The notes below the pieces were generated by a model. It searched no databases and had not been told where the DNA came from. It saw only the letters and a program-made list of their open reading frames with translations. The position numbers were made by a program, and so were the translations under genes. This document shows positions 41,701-48,247 of a stretch of DNA of 64,000 nucleotides, in pieces (the first letter of the stretch is position 1; the number at the start of each line of letters is the position of its first letter). Source of the DNA: Cellulomonas sp. 73-92. GTDB taxonomy: Bacteria; Actinomycetota; Actinomycetes; Actinomycetales; Cellulomonadaceae. The stretch is taken from NCBI RefSeq assembly GCF_001898175.1, contig NZ_MKTH01000004.1, positions 257,534 to 321,533 of the forward strand, in the 5' to 3' direction.

Positions 41701-43955
41701 GCCCAGTGCTCCACCGAACCGCAGAACGCCTTGGCGATGGGGTACCGGACGCGAATGAGGCCAGTCTGTTCCAGGTTCGGTAGCGTGAACCGCCAGCCCC
41801 GCCTCAGGTCCTGCATCGCGCGGAGAGCGACGACCTTGCGGAGCGCTGCATCCGCCTGGGACGTGTCGAAGGCACGCGGATTCTGGGCGTAGTGCTTCCT
41901 GTCGAGGTTGAGCACCCTGGGGAGGGTCGACTCGAAGTCGATTGGGTCGAGGCCCTCGTCACCGGATGCCTTGGCCGCGGCGAAGACCGCCGACCGCAGT
42001 TGGCTGACCAGCGCGAAGTCATTGACGTGACCCGCCTGCAGTGACGCGTCTTGGCGGTTATCGACGAACGTGAGCAGCTTGCGCACCTCGTCGGGCAAGT
42101 CCTTGTCCTGGCTGAGCGACCGGATGATGCTCGTCGATAGGACAGTCGTTGCGCTGGACCGGCCCTCTTGATCGAGGGTCACGACCTTCGACAGCTCGCT
42201 GAGGCGCGCGGTCTCGTACGTGACGCCGCAGCGAAGACAGAAGAGCATCGAACCGGGGATCCATGCGGCGGACACGCTCGGCGACGGGTCGCTGCTGCCT
42301 GGAGTCGAGTACTCGCCCATGAGTCCGACGACGACGGCCTGCGGAACGTGAGGTCGGCGCGATTGCTGGACGCGGGGGCCGGACGGGGTGTCGTCGATCC
42401 ACGACTGGGGCAGGCGCTCGATCGGGTCGGCCGGCCACGGGTCCTTGGTGTCGACGTACAGGTAGCCGTCGTCAGGGCCGGAGAGGGCAATCTGAGTACG
42501 CGCGACGAACTGTGCCTCATTCCGGTCCTGCCTGACCATGAGGTACTCCTGGCCGCATTCCCGACAGAAGGCCAGGGGATACAGGCGCCGCTCAGGGGCA
42601 GATACAACGACCTGGTACTCGTGCTCGACAGGGCGTACAGCTTCAGCCTCGGCGGTGACATAGACAGAGGCGCCCTTGGACATGAACTGGTGGAGGCGGA
42701 AGGCGAACAGTGGTCGGCCTGCCGTCCCGTCGACAGTGCGCGAGCCCGCCAGGAGGGTGGCTCTGATCGCCGTCTCACAGGCACCGGCGCCGCGCCCGGT
42801 GATCTCGGCCAGCGTCTTACCGGCTCCCTGAACCGTCTGTGGTTCGGTGCGCACGAGGACCGCGGTGTCGGGTTCGGTCGTCAGCCCGAATGTGTCCTCG
42901 ATCCATGACGCGAGCGGGTCCGTTCGAAGAGCGTCATAGCCGGCCGCCAACGTTCGGTCGACGGACTCTGCTTCACCGCGTGCGTCGACGGCAGCCGCCA
43001 GCTGATCGGCCGACGGGGCGCGCTCAGTCGTGGCTCGCACGAGCGATTCGGTGATGACGTTGTCGGCGGTGACCTCAGTGCCGAAGATGCGACTGGCAAC
43101 GGCGGCGACTTCCCGGCGCTGATCGTCCTGGGTGCGGGCGGTCGACATCGTCGCGGAGGTACCCACGCACTGCAGGGCGCTGGCAGTGCCGGTCGCCTGC
43201 CTCACGCGTCGCACCAGCATCGACACGTCGGCACCCTGGCGACCGCGGTAGGTGTGGAGTTCGTCGAGCACGAGGAAGCGCAGTCCCTGCGCCGCCGAGA
43301 CGAGCTTCTCCCGTTCCCGGGGCCGTACCAGGACGTAGTCGAGCATCACGTAGTTGGTCAGCAGGATGTCCGGCGGGTTCGCCAAGATCTCCAGACGCTC
43401 GTCCTCAGACTCCTGGCCTGTGTAGCGCCGGAACGTGACTGGCTCGTTGCCGGCGCCGAAGCCGCCCCGGAGGAACTTGCCCAACTCCTCGACCTGGCTG
43501 TTGGCCAACGCGTTCATCGGATATACGACGATCGCCTGCACGCCGCGCCCGGAGCCGCGTCGCAGGACGTGGTCGACAATGGGCACGATGTAGGCGAGGG
43601 ACTTGCCCGAGCCAGTGCCCGTTGTCAGGACGTATGAGGCACCGGTTCGCGCCGCTCGGATCGCATCGGCCTGGTGCTTGTGGAAAACGAGCGGCTGGCC
43701 CGGCCCCTTGTCCTTCCCGACCCGGAAGATCGCCTTGGCCTCGGGACGCAGCAGCCCCTCGGCGACGAGGTCGTCGACCGAGCCGCCCGTTGCGAAAGAC
43801 GGGTTCAGCGACAACCACGGATCCGGCCACTGCGCGCCAGCCGCGGCCTGCGCCTCGACGGACGCCTTGACCCGCTCGTCGCGGATATCGACGAACCCTT
43901 CGGTGAACTTCTTGTAGTCCTCAATGAGGTTGCGGTGAACCTTGAACGCGTCCAT
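38790..43955 (-). CDS. Giant DExH helicase fused to DUF1998 (DrmA/DrmB- or DruE-like)
   Basis: This 1721-residue protein has an N-terminal SF2 helicase with Walker A TGTGSGKS at 112-119, VYPMNALANSQVEEL, and DExH box VLDELHTYRG near 230. A helicase C region includes SPTMELGIDIRSLDAVAMRNV and PANYAQRSGRAGRSGQP. The C-terminal half carries Cys pairs (CASC...CENC) and the DUF1998 hallmark ALRIMHVDPDTGREHDDACV followed by GCYRCLLSYSNQ. The last ~80 residues (VDLAFPRTHAVVIVEDLSRH and LAAGWQVIHL) resemble a degenerate Vsr-like nuclease fold. In DISARM helicase and DUF1998 are separate (DrmA, DrmB), while Druantia DruE fuses them. It is the first gene of the defence operon; an in-frame stop lies just upstream of the ATG. 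Confidence 0.87.
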   Translation of the reverse strand: MDAFKVHRNLIEDYKKFTEGFVDIRDERVKASVEAQAAAGAQWPDPWLSLNPSFATGGSVDDLVAEGLLRPEAKAIFRVGKDKGPGQPLVFHKHQADAIRAARTGASYVLTTGTGSGKSLAYIVPIVDHVLRRGSGRGVQAIVVYPMNALANSQVEELGKFLRGGFGAGNEPVTFRRYTGQESEDERLEILANPPDILLTNYVMLDYVLVRPREREKLVSAAQGLRFLVLDELHTYRGRQGADVSMLVRRVRQATGTASALQCVGTSATMSTARTQDDQRREVAAVASRIFGTEVTADNVITESLVRATTERAPSADQLAAAVDARGEAESVDRTLAAGYDALRTDPLASWIEDTFGLTTEPDTAVLVRTEPQTVQGAGKTLAEITGRGAGACETAIRATLLAGSRTVDGTAGRPLFAFRLHQFMSKGASVYVTAEAEAVRPVEHEYQVVVSAPERRLYPLAFCRECGQEYLMVRQDRNEAQFVARTQIALSGPDDGYLYVDTKDPWPADPIERLPQSWIDDTPSGPRVQQSRRPHVPQAVVVGLMGEYSTPGSSDPSPSVSAAWIPGSMLFCLRCGVTYETARLSELSKVVTLDQEGRSSATTVLSTSIIRSLSQDKDLPDEVRKLLTFVDNRQDASLQAGHVNDFALVSQLRSAVFAAAKASGDEGLDPIDFESTLPRVLNLDRKHYAQNPRAFDTSQADAALRKVVALRAMQDLRRGWRFTLPNLEQTGLIRVRYPIAKAFCGSVEHWASAHVLLRAADPDLRYEIIEVLLDEFRRVLAIDTDVFSQEHIDKLRILSREHLVGVWTVGDTEQVPYLGTVVLAAQPQGGPRNVLALTAQGAYGRWLSRTVDPAHPRIDRVTTNDVLDSLVKLLAANGFLADVRDGQLHGYRLKAHQIRLMAGDGNHGAPDPVRRTLDKEKAPRVLPYFRDLYREAGTKLAGIVAREHTAQVPPEIREERENQFRSGELKLLYCSPTMELGIDIRSLDAVAMRNVPPTPANYAQRSGRAGRSGQPAIVVTYCSSGNAHDSYYFARSNQMVAGRVLPPRLDLANEDLVRSHVHAIWLACTPVDLRQSMKHVVEIDQPGYPVNADIKAAFAVPDLAARATAAAHAVLDPLREDLERTQWWSAVWVDDVVADAPHAFDLACERWRTLDRTVRVEMDLAYRQSADASLPKKERQQAEDRQREARRQRDLLLNESDSSSAMGQGDYYPYRYFGSEGFLPGYSFPRLPLAAYVPGQRGAGATWLQRPRFLALREFGPNALVYHEGARYQVIRVNLPRSDEPADGKAPNAGNVTLSEARICASCNYHHDRQVGTDVCENCGARLAEPTRNLLAMQTVITRRRDRISADEEERQRLGFDLVTSYRFQPKGRSSGVLHAMAQEGGVPMLDLRYGDAAELRVTNTGPKRRAPGTAPGFWIDTVRGTWLSDTRAAAIDAPEGDDDTPVAADVQRKARVIPYVEDRRNIAVLRWEDQRDESEAKTLMYALERGIEAVFQLEDSELTSEILADDDHRGRFLLVEAAEGGAGVLRRLHGEPDALARVAQEALRIMHVDPDTGREHDDACVRGCYRCLLSYSNQSDHESINRQSAVPTLLRLARATTVTDSPDDPHPAGDGSADPAPAAPARTPTPLSGRAAELVRLLGLRGLALPDSADVAIEGITVDLAFPRTHAVVIVEDLSRHQPDEWPLLAAGWQVIHLRDGDDLGALVAANPSAFGRMA

Positions 43956-44260
43956 GGCCTCGCTGCGCTGCCCGTCTCATGGATCTCCTGACGGCGCGCC
44001 GCCCGCGACCCCCGTGCGTCGAACGTACCAACGCCGAGCCGCTGAGCGTCGCAGAAGAGTGGGCGAATCGACGTAGGACGTGGCCAGTTGCGTTCTTCGA
44101 GGGGTCCGATCGCACCCGTGCCGTCGCGTGTTCGACGGCCGCTGCACACCTGTTCTGAGGAGGGGTGTGCGGTTCAGCTCGGTGTGACCGCTCGCAATGC
44201 CGCGCACCCGCTCGCGGGGGCAGGAGCGTTCGCTCACCTCCCTGGGGCGAGGAGGGCGTC
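43956..44260. other. 305-bp divergent intergenic region between helicase and relaxase genes
   Basis: No gene is visible. It must hold the promoter of the whole minus-strand defence operon; a weak TACGTT -10 candidate lies at 44022-44027 on the minus strand. It also holds the relaxase promoter and probably the element's oriT, since MobF relaxases usually act next to their own gene. A 7-bp inverted repeat GCACACC/GGTGTGC (44144-44150 and 44164-44170, 13-bp spacing) is a candidate nic-adjacent hairpin. Confidence 0.45.
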
Positions 44261-47071
44261 GTGCTGTCGATGCACAAGATGGTCGCGGGGCTCGGGTACC
44301 GGTATCTGACTAGGCATGTCGCGGTGAACGACGGCGCTGCGGTGACGGGTCAGTCGGTGACGGACTACTACGCGGCGACCGGCAACCCGCCGGGTTGCTG
44401 GCTCGGGCACGGCCTGGACGCCCTCGGCCGCATCGACCATCGGATCAGGCCGGGCTCGCGGCTCGACGAAGGCGAGCTCGCGGCTGTGTTCCGTGACGGC
44501 TGTGATCCGGTCACCGGCGACCCGATCGGCCGGCACCTGAAGGTCGCCGGCTATGACCTGACCTTCACGGTCCCGAAGTCGGCGTCGGTGTTGTGGGCGC
44601 TGAGCGACGAGCCGACCAGGCGCGCCGTCGAGGCGGCGCACGGGGCGGCGGTGGCCCAGGCGCTGGGATTTGTCGAGCAGTCGGTGCTGCGGACCAGGGT
44701 CGGGGCCGGGGGAGCGCGGCAGATCCGCACCCGCGGCATGGTGGCGGCGGGATTCGACCATTGGGACTCCCGGGCCGGGGACCCGAACCTGCACACCCAC
44801 GTGGTCGTGGCCAACCGGGTGCAGGGCATCGACGGGGTCTGGCGTTCGGTTGACGGCACGACGATCCACGCGGCGGCGGTGGCGGTCTCCGAGCTGTATG
44901 ACGCGTTGCTGTCGGACGAGGTCGTCCGTCGTCTGCCGGTGTCCTGGTCCTGGCGGCAGCGGGGCGAGTCCCGCAACCCGGCGCTGGAGATCGACGGGCT
45001 GAACGATGAGCTGCTGGCCGCGTTCTCCTCCCGCTCCCGGACGATCGGCGCGGCGCAGGAACAGTGGGCGATCGACCATCTTGCCCGCACCGGTCGGAGC
45101 CCGTCGCGGGTGGAGACGACACAGGCCCGGGAGCACCTGACCCGCGCGACTCGGCCGCGCAAGGTGGTTCGGTCGTTGCGGGAGCTGATGACCGAGTGGG
45201 CCAACCGGGCCCGCGCCCTGACCGGCCGTGAACCGCAGGACCTGGCCGCCGTGGCGCTGGCGGGCGGCTACGGGCGGGTGTTGCACGCCCACGACGTCGG
45301 CCCGCAGATACGTGAGCAGATCGTGGCGATCGCGGTAGCCGACGCCTCGACGCGTCGGTCGGTGTGGTCGACGTGGAACCTGGCCGCCAGCGTGCTGCGT
45401 GCTTCGGCGGACCTGCCGATGGCCTCGCCGAAGGACCGGTTCCATCTCACCGACCAGCTGCTGGCGCAGGCCTCCGACGGATGCATCCGTCTCGATGTCC
45501 CCGACCCGGAGCGCCCGGTGCGCCGTGGCCAGGAGCGGTACACCACCGCCGAACTGCTCGGCGCCGAAGCGCTGCTGCTGGCGGCGGCCACGCCGACCGG
45601 TACCCGCCGCCAGCACCTGCCGCTGAACCCGGTCGCGGCCGAGCACCTGGCCGGGCTGGACGACGATCAGGCAGACGCCGTCGCCGACGTGCTGGCTTCT
45701 TTGACCGTGCTGGACGTGTTGGTCGGTCCGGCCGGGGCGGGCAAGACGACCACTCTGGCCGCCTTGGCCCACGCCTGGCAGGCATCACGCGGCGGTGAGG
45801 TGATCGCGCTGGCACCTTCGGCGACCGCCGCCCACGTCCTGGGCACCGCGCTCCGGGTGCGGGCCGAGACCACCGCCAAGTGGCTGCACGAGTCCGTCGG
45901 CCCCGGCGCGCTCGCTCGCACCCAGGCGCAGGCCACCCCCGGGTTCAGCGGCGGCAACCCGCTGGCCATCCGGGACCGGGTCGAGCGGCTGTCCGAGGAG
46001 CAGGACCGTTGGCGGCTTCACCCCGGCGCCCTGCTCCTGCTCGACGAAGCCTCTCTGGCCGACACCCGCACCCTGGCCCACCTCACCGGCCAGGTTGAAG
46101 CGGTCGCCGGGGCGAAGATCCTGCTCGTCGGCGACCCCGCCCAGCGCGGCGCGATCGGGGCCGGTGGGGCGTTCGCCATGCTCGTCAACCGCGGCCCCAC
46201 CGCCCAGCTGCGCACCCTGCGCCGCTTCACCCAGCCCTGGGAAGCCCGCGCCGTCCTCGCGCTGCGACACGGGTCGACCAGCGTCATCGACACCTACGCC
46301 GAGCATCGGCGCCTGCACGCCGGAACCTATGACGAGCTCGTCGAGCAGGTCGCCCAGGCGGCCACCGCCGCGCTGGGAGTAGGGGAACGGGTGCTGGCCC
46401 AGGCCGTCGACAGCGCCACCGTCAGCGACCTCAACCAGCGCATCCACCTGCTGCTGCAGGACGTCGGACTCGTCGGTGCCAACGCGGTGACACTCGCCGA
46501 CCACCTGAGTGCCGGGGTCGGTGACCGGGTCGTCTCGCGCCGCAACGACCGGCGCCTGACCTACGGGGACGACCGCTGGGTCCGCAACGGCACCTTGTGG
46601 ACCGTCGCCGCCGTAAGGCCGGACGGATCCCTGGACGTCACCGACCCCGACGGCGCCCGAGCGCTCTTACCGGCCGCCTACGTGACCCGGCACGTCGAGC
46701 TCGGCTACGCGACCACCACCGCCCGATCCCAGGGCGTCACCGCGGACGTCACCCACAACCTCATCGGCCCGGGCACCGCCCGCGAGGACCTGTACGTCGC
46801 GATGAGCCGCGGCCGCGCGGCCAACCACCTGTACGTCGCGGTCGACGGCCCCGGCACCGAGTGCCTGCCTGGGGAGCAGGTCGGTGACCCGATGGAAATC
46901 CTCACCACCGTCCTCAAGACGACGCGACTCGAGACGTCGGCCACCGACACCTGGGACCAGCACCACCCCGACCGACCCCTCGTCGTGCCCCTTCCACCCC
47001 GACCCAGCCAGCCGACCCACGCGATCCCGACACCCGCCACCACGCCGGCCCCACAGGTCCTCAGCCGCTGA
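44261..47071 (+). CDS. MobF-family conjugative relaxase (TraA/TrwC-like)
   Basis: This 936-residue protein would nick oriT and lead transfer of the element. The N-terminal relaxase domain has a catalytic Tyr pair in TDYYAATG, an early DLTFTVPKSASVLWAL block and the metal-binding histidines in GDPNLHTHVVVANRV. The C-terminal RecD-like helicase has Walker A VGPAGAGKTTTLAALAHAW near 520, Walker B LLLLDEASLAD and YVAMSRGRAANHLYV. The C-terminus is Pro-rich and shorter than in many TraA proteins, but no break is evident. GAGGAGGG at 44249-44256 supports the GTG at 44261. It is followed by the excisionase-like gene in the same direction. No coupling or secretion genes are nearby, so a helper is needed. 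Confidence 0.9.
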   Translation: MLSMHKMVAGLGYRYLTRHVAVNDGAAVTGQSVTDYYAATGNPPGCWLGHGLDALGRIDHRIRPGSRLDEGELAAVFRDGCDPVTGDPIGRHLKVAGYDLTFTVPKSASVLWALSDEPTRRAVEAAHGAAVAQALGFVEQSVLRTRVGAGGARQIRTRGMVAAGFDHWDSRAGDPNLHTHVVVANRVQGIDGVWRSVDGTTIHAAAVAVSELYDALLSDEVVRRLPVSWSWRQRGESRNPALEIDGLNDELLAAFSSRSRTIGAAQEQWAIDHLARTGRSPSRVETTQAREHLTRATRPRKVVRSLRELMTEWANRARALTGREPQDLAAVALAGGYGRVLHAHDVGPQIREQIVAIAVADASTRRSVWSTWNLAASVLRASADLPMASPKDRFHLTDQLLAQASDGCIRLDVPDPERPVRRGQERYTTAELLGAEALLLAAATPTGTRRQHLPLNPVAAEHLAGLDDDQADAVADVLASLTVLDVLVGPAGAGKTTTLAALAHAWQASRGGEVIALAPSATAAHVLGTALRVRAETTAKWLHESVGPGALARTQAQATPGFSGGNPLAIRDRVERLSEEQDRWRLHPGALLLLDEASLADTRTLAHLTGQVEAVAGAKILLVGDPAQRGAIGAGGAFAMLVNRGPTAQLRTLRRFTQPWEARAVLALRHGSTSVIDTYAEHRRLHAGTYDELVEQVAQAATAALGVGERVLAQAVDSATVSDLNQRIHLLLQDVGLVGANAVTLADHLSAGVGDRVVSRRNDRRLTYGDDRWVRNGTLWTVAAVRPDGSLDVTDPDGARALLPAAYVTRHVELGYATTTARSQGVTADVTHNLIGPGTAREDLYVAMSRGRAANHLYVAVDGPGTECLPGEQVGDPMEILTTVLKTTRLETSATDTWDQHHPDRPLVVPLPPRPSQPTHAIPTPATTPAPQVLSR

Positions 47072-47100
47072 CCCCAGCGCCCGACGAAGGAGAAGAGACA

Positions 47101-47286
47101 ATGACCATCAGCACCGACCACGAGCTGCTCACCGTCGCCGAAGCCGCCGAGCGGCTGCGCGTCACTACAAGGTTCATCCGCATGCTCATCGCCGACGGAA
47201 CCCTGCCCGCCCTGCGCCTGGGCCGTCGCGCCATCCGGCTGCGCAAGGACGATGTCGACCATGTGCTGCGCCCGATCGGCAGGTGA
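47101..47286 (+). CDS. xis: Excisionase-like small HTH protein
   Basis: This 61-residue helix-turn-helix protein of the MerR-like/HTH_17 type (LLTVAEAAERLRVTTRFIRMLIADGTLPALRLG, then LRKDDVDHVL) is the form usual for actinobacterial excisionases. AAGGAGA lies just upstream of the ATG. It is encoded 29 nt after the relaxase and immediately inside attR. In the circular form it would directly face the integrase across attP. It is expected to direct excision and perhaps to act as a regulator. Confidence 0.82.
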   Translation: MTISTDHELLTVAEAAERLRVTTRFIRMLIADGTLPALRLGRRAIRLRKDDVDHVLRPIGR

Positions 47287-47298
47287 ATCGGCGGAGGC

Positions 47299-47346
47299 TA
47301 GATGCACGGAGAGTGCACGGCCTCATCTTCGAGGCTCTGACCTGCA
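47299..47346 (+). repeat. Arm-type repeats near attR
   Basis: This segment contains TAGATGCACG (47299-47308, also at 22246-22255), a second TGCACG 11 bp further on (47314-47319), and GCTCTGACCTGCA (47334-47346, identical to 22176-22188). These mirror the motifs at the left end and probably bind the recombination proteins. Confidence 0.6.
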
Positions 47347-47353
47347 ACTTTAC

Positions 47354-47382
47354 GTGCGCCCGACTGGACTCGAACCAGCGGC
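47354..47382. repeat. attR: core overlapping the 3' end of tRNA-Arg
   Basis: This copy of the 29-bp core forms the T-arm and acceptor 3' strand of the functional tRNA, so integration keeps the tRNA intact. Confidence 0.9.
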
Positions 47383-47427
47383 CTTCTGCTCCGGAGGCAG
47401 ACGCTCTATCCACTGAGCTACGGGCGC
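47355..47427 (-). tRNA. tRNA-Arg (anticodon CCG)
   Basis: The 73-nt cloverleaf has acceptor arms GCGCCCG/CGGGCGC and discriminator A. The anticodon stem-loop is TCTGC-CTCCGGA-GCAGA with anticodon CCG (reads CGG), and the T-loop is TTCGAGT. CCA is not encoded. Its 3' part is the integration site of the 25-kb element. Confidence 0.95.
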
Positions 47428-47497
47428 ATTGTCGTCGGGCTGCGAAGGGACCGGCCCGAGGACGACGACCGAGACTACCAGCCCGCGCGGGCCGGGC

Positions 47498-48151
47498 TCA
47501 CGCCTCGGGGACCAGGCCGGACAGGTACTCTGTGGTCTCCTCGACGGCGCGGCGGTCGTTGCCGGCGACGATCGCCTCGATGAGCACGTCGTGCGCGTCG
47601 GCGCCGTGCGTGTCGGTGACGAAGTTGAAGCGGATGTTCTCGCCGATGGCGTCGATGAGGTTCTCGTAGAGCGAGAGCAGCACGGGGTTGGCGGCGGTCT
47701 TGACGATCGCGCGGTGCAGCGCGAGGTCGGTGTCGACCATCCGCTCGATGATGCCCTCGTGGTAGGCCATCGCGCGGGCGTCGCGGACGGCCATCAGCGA
47801 GGCGGCGTCGGTGGCGGTGCGGCGGCGGGCGGCCAGCCGGGCCGCCTCCACCTCGAGCGCACGACGAACCTCGACGACGTCGCGCTGACGCGCGGCCGCG
47901 ATCTCGCGGCCGATGGTCACGGCCAGCTCGGAGTTGGACACGACGTAGGTGCCGGACCCCTGGCGCCGCTCCAGCAGGCCGCCGTGGACCAGCGACTGCA
48001 CGGCCTCGCGCACGGTGTTGCGGCCCACGCCCAGGAGCTCGACGAGCGACGGCTCCGGCGGGATCCGCGAGCCGACGGCCCACTCGCCGGAGGCGATCCG
48101 GGAGCTCAACGCCTCCACCGCGGAGTCGATGAGTCCGGTACGTCTGGACAT
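47498..48151 (-). CDS. GntR/FadR-family transcriptional regulator (FCD domain)
   Basis: This 217-residue protein has an N-terminal GntR winged helix (GEWAVGSRIPPEPSLVELLGVGRNTVREAVQSL, then GGLLERRQGSGTYV). A C-terminal all-helical FCD domain carries metal/ligand histidines (DTDLALHRAIVKTAANP). FCD regulators respond to small organic acids. The target genes are unknown; it diverges from argS and may autoregulate. GGAGG lies 8 nt upstream of the ATG. Confidence 0.92.
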   Translation of the reverse strand: MSRRTGLIDSAVEALSSRIASGEWAVGSRIPPEPSLVELLGVGRNTVREAVQSLVHGGLLERRQGSGTYVVSNSELAVTIGREIAAARQRDVVEVRRALEVEAARLAARRRTATDAASLMAVRDARAMAYHEGIIERMVDTDLALHRAIVKTAANPVLLSLYENLIDAIGENIRFNFVTDTHGADAHDVLIEAIVAGNDRRAVEETTEYLSGLVPEA

Positions 48152-48235
48152 GGGATGCCTCCTGCTCGTCGTGCGCCGTAGTCAACACCGTCCGGTATAG
48201 CGGCTGCCAGCCCGAAGGGGGGATGACTCGCTGGC

Positions 48236-48241
48236 TAGGCT
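48236..48241 (+). promoter_or_regulatory. -10 hexamer TAGGCT of argS (leaderless)
   Basis: TAGGCT lies 6 nt before the GTG at 48248, placing transcription start at that codon. This supports GTG 48248 over the in-frame TTG at 48242. Confidence 0.55.
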
Positions 48242-48247
48242 TTGCGG

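Larger units (their letters stand above)
22108..47382. mobile_element. Integrative mobilizable element carrying a defence island, inserted in tRNA-Arg(CCG)
   Basis: The 25.3-kb segment is bounded by a 29-bp direct repeat with one mismatch, derived from the tRNA 3' end (22108-22136 and 47354-47382). It encodes a tyrosine integrase at the left end, and a MobF relaxase and an excisionase-like protein at the right end. The cargo is an AbiE-like pair, McrBC, DarTG and a DISARM-like helicase/methylase set. No type IV secretion, FtsK/Tra translocase or replication genes are visible. It is therefore best described as mobilizable rather than self-transmissible. The intact tRNA lies at the right junction; the left repeat is a non-functional tRNA tail. 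Confidence 0.9.

Noticed and set aside
30357-43955. Interpretation as a BREX or classical Pgl locus
   Set aside because: The methylase is PglX-like and G-tract variable, but no PglZ, PglW, BrxC/PglY, BrxA/B or BrxL homologue is visible. The helicase partners fit DISARM or Druantia better.
22108-47382. Prophage
   Set aside because: No capsid, terminase, tail, lysis or phage replication genes are present; the relaxase and tRNA-att structure indicate a mobilizable element.
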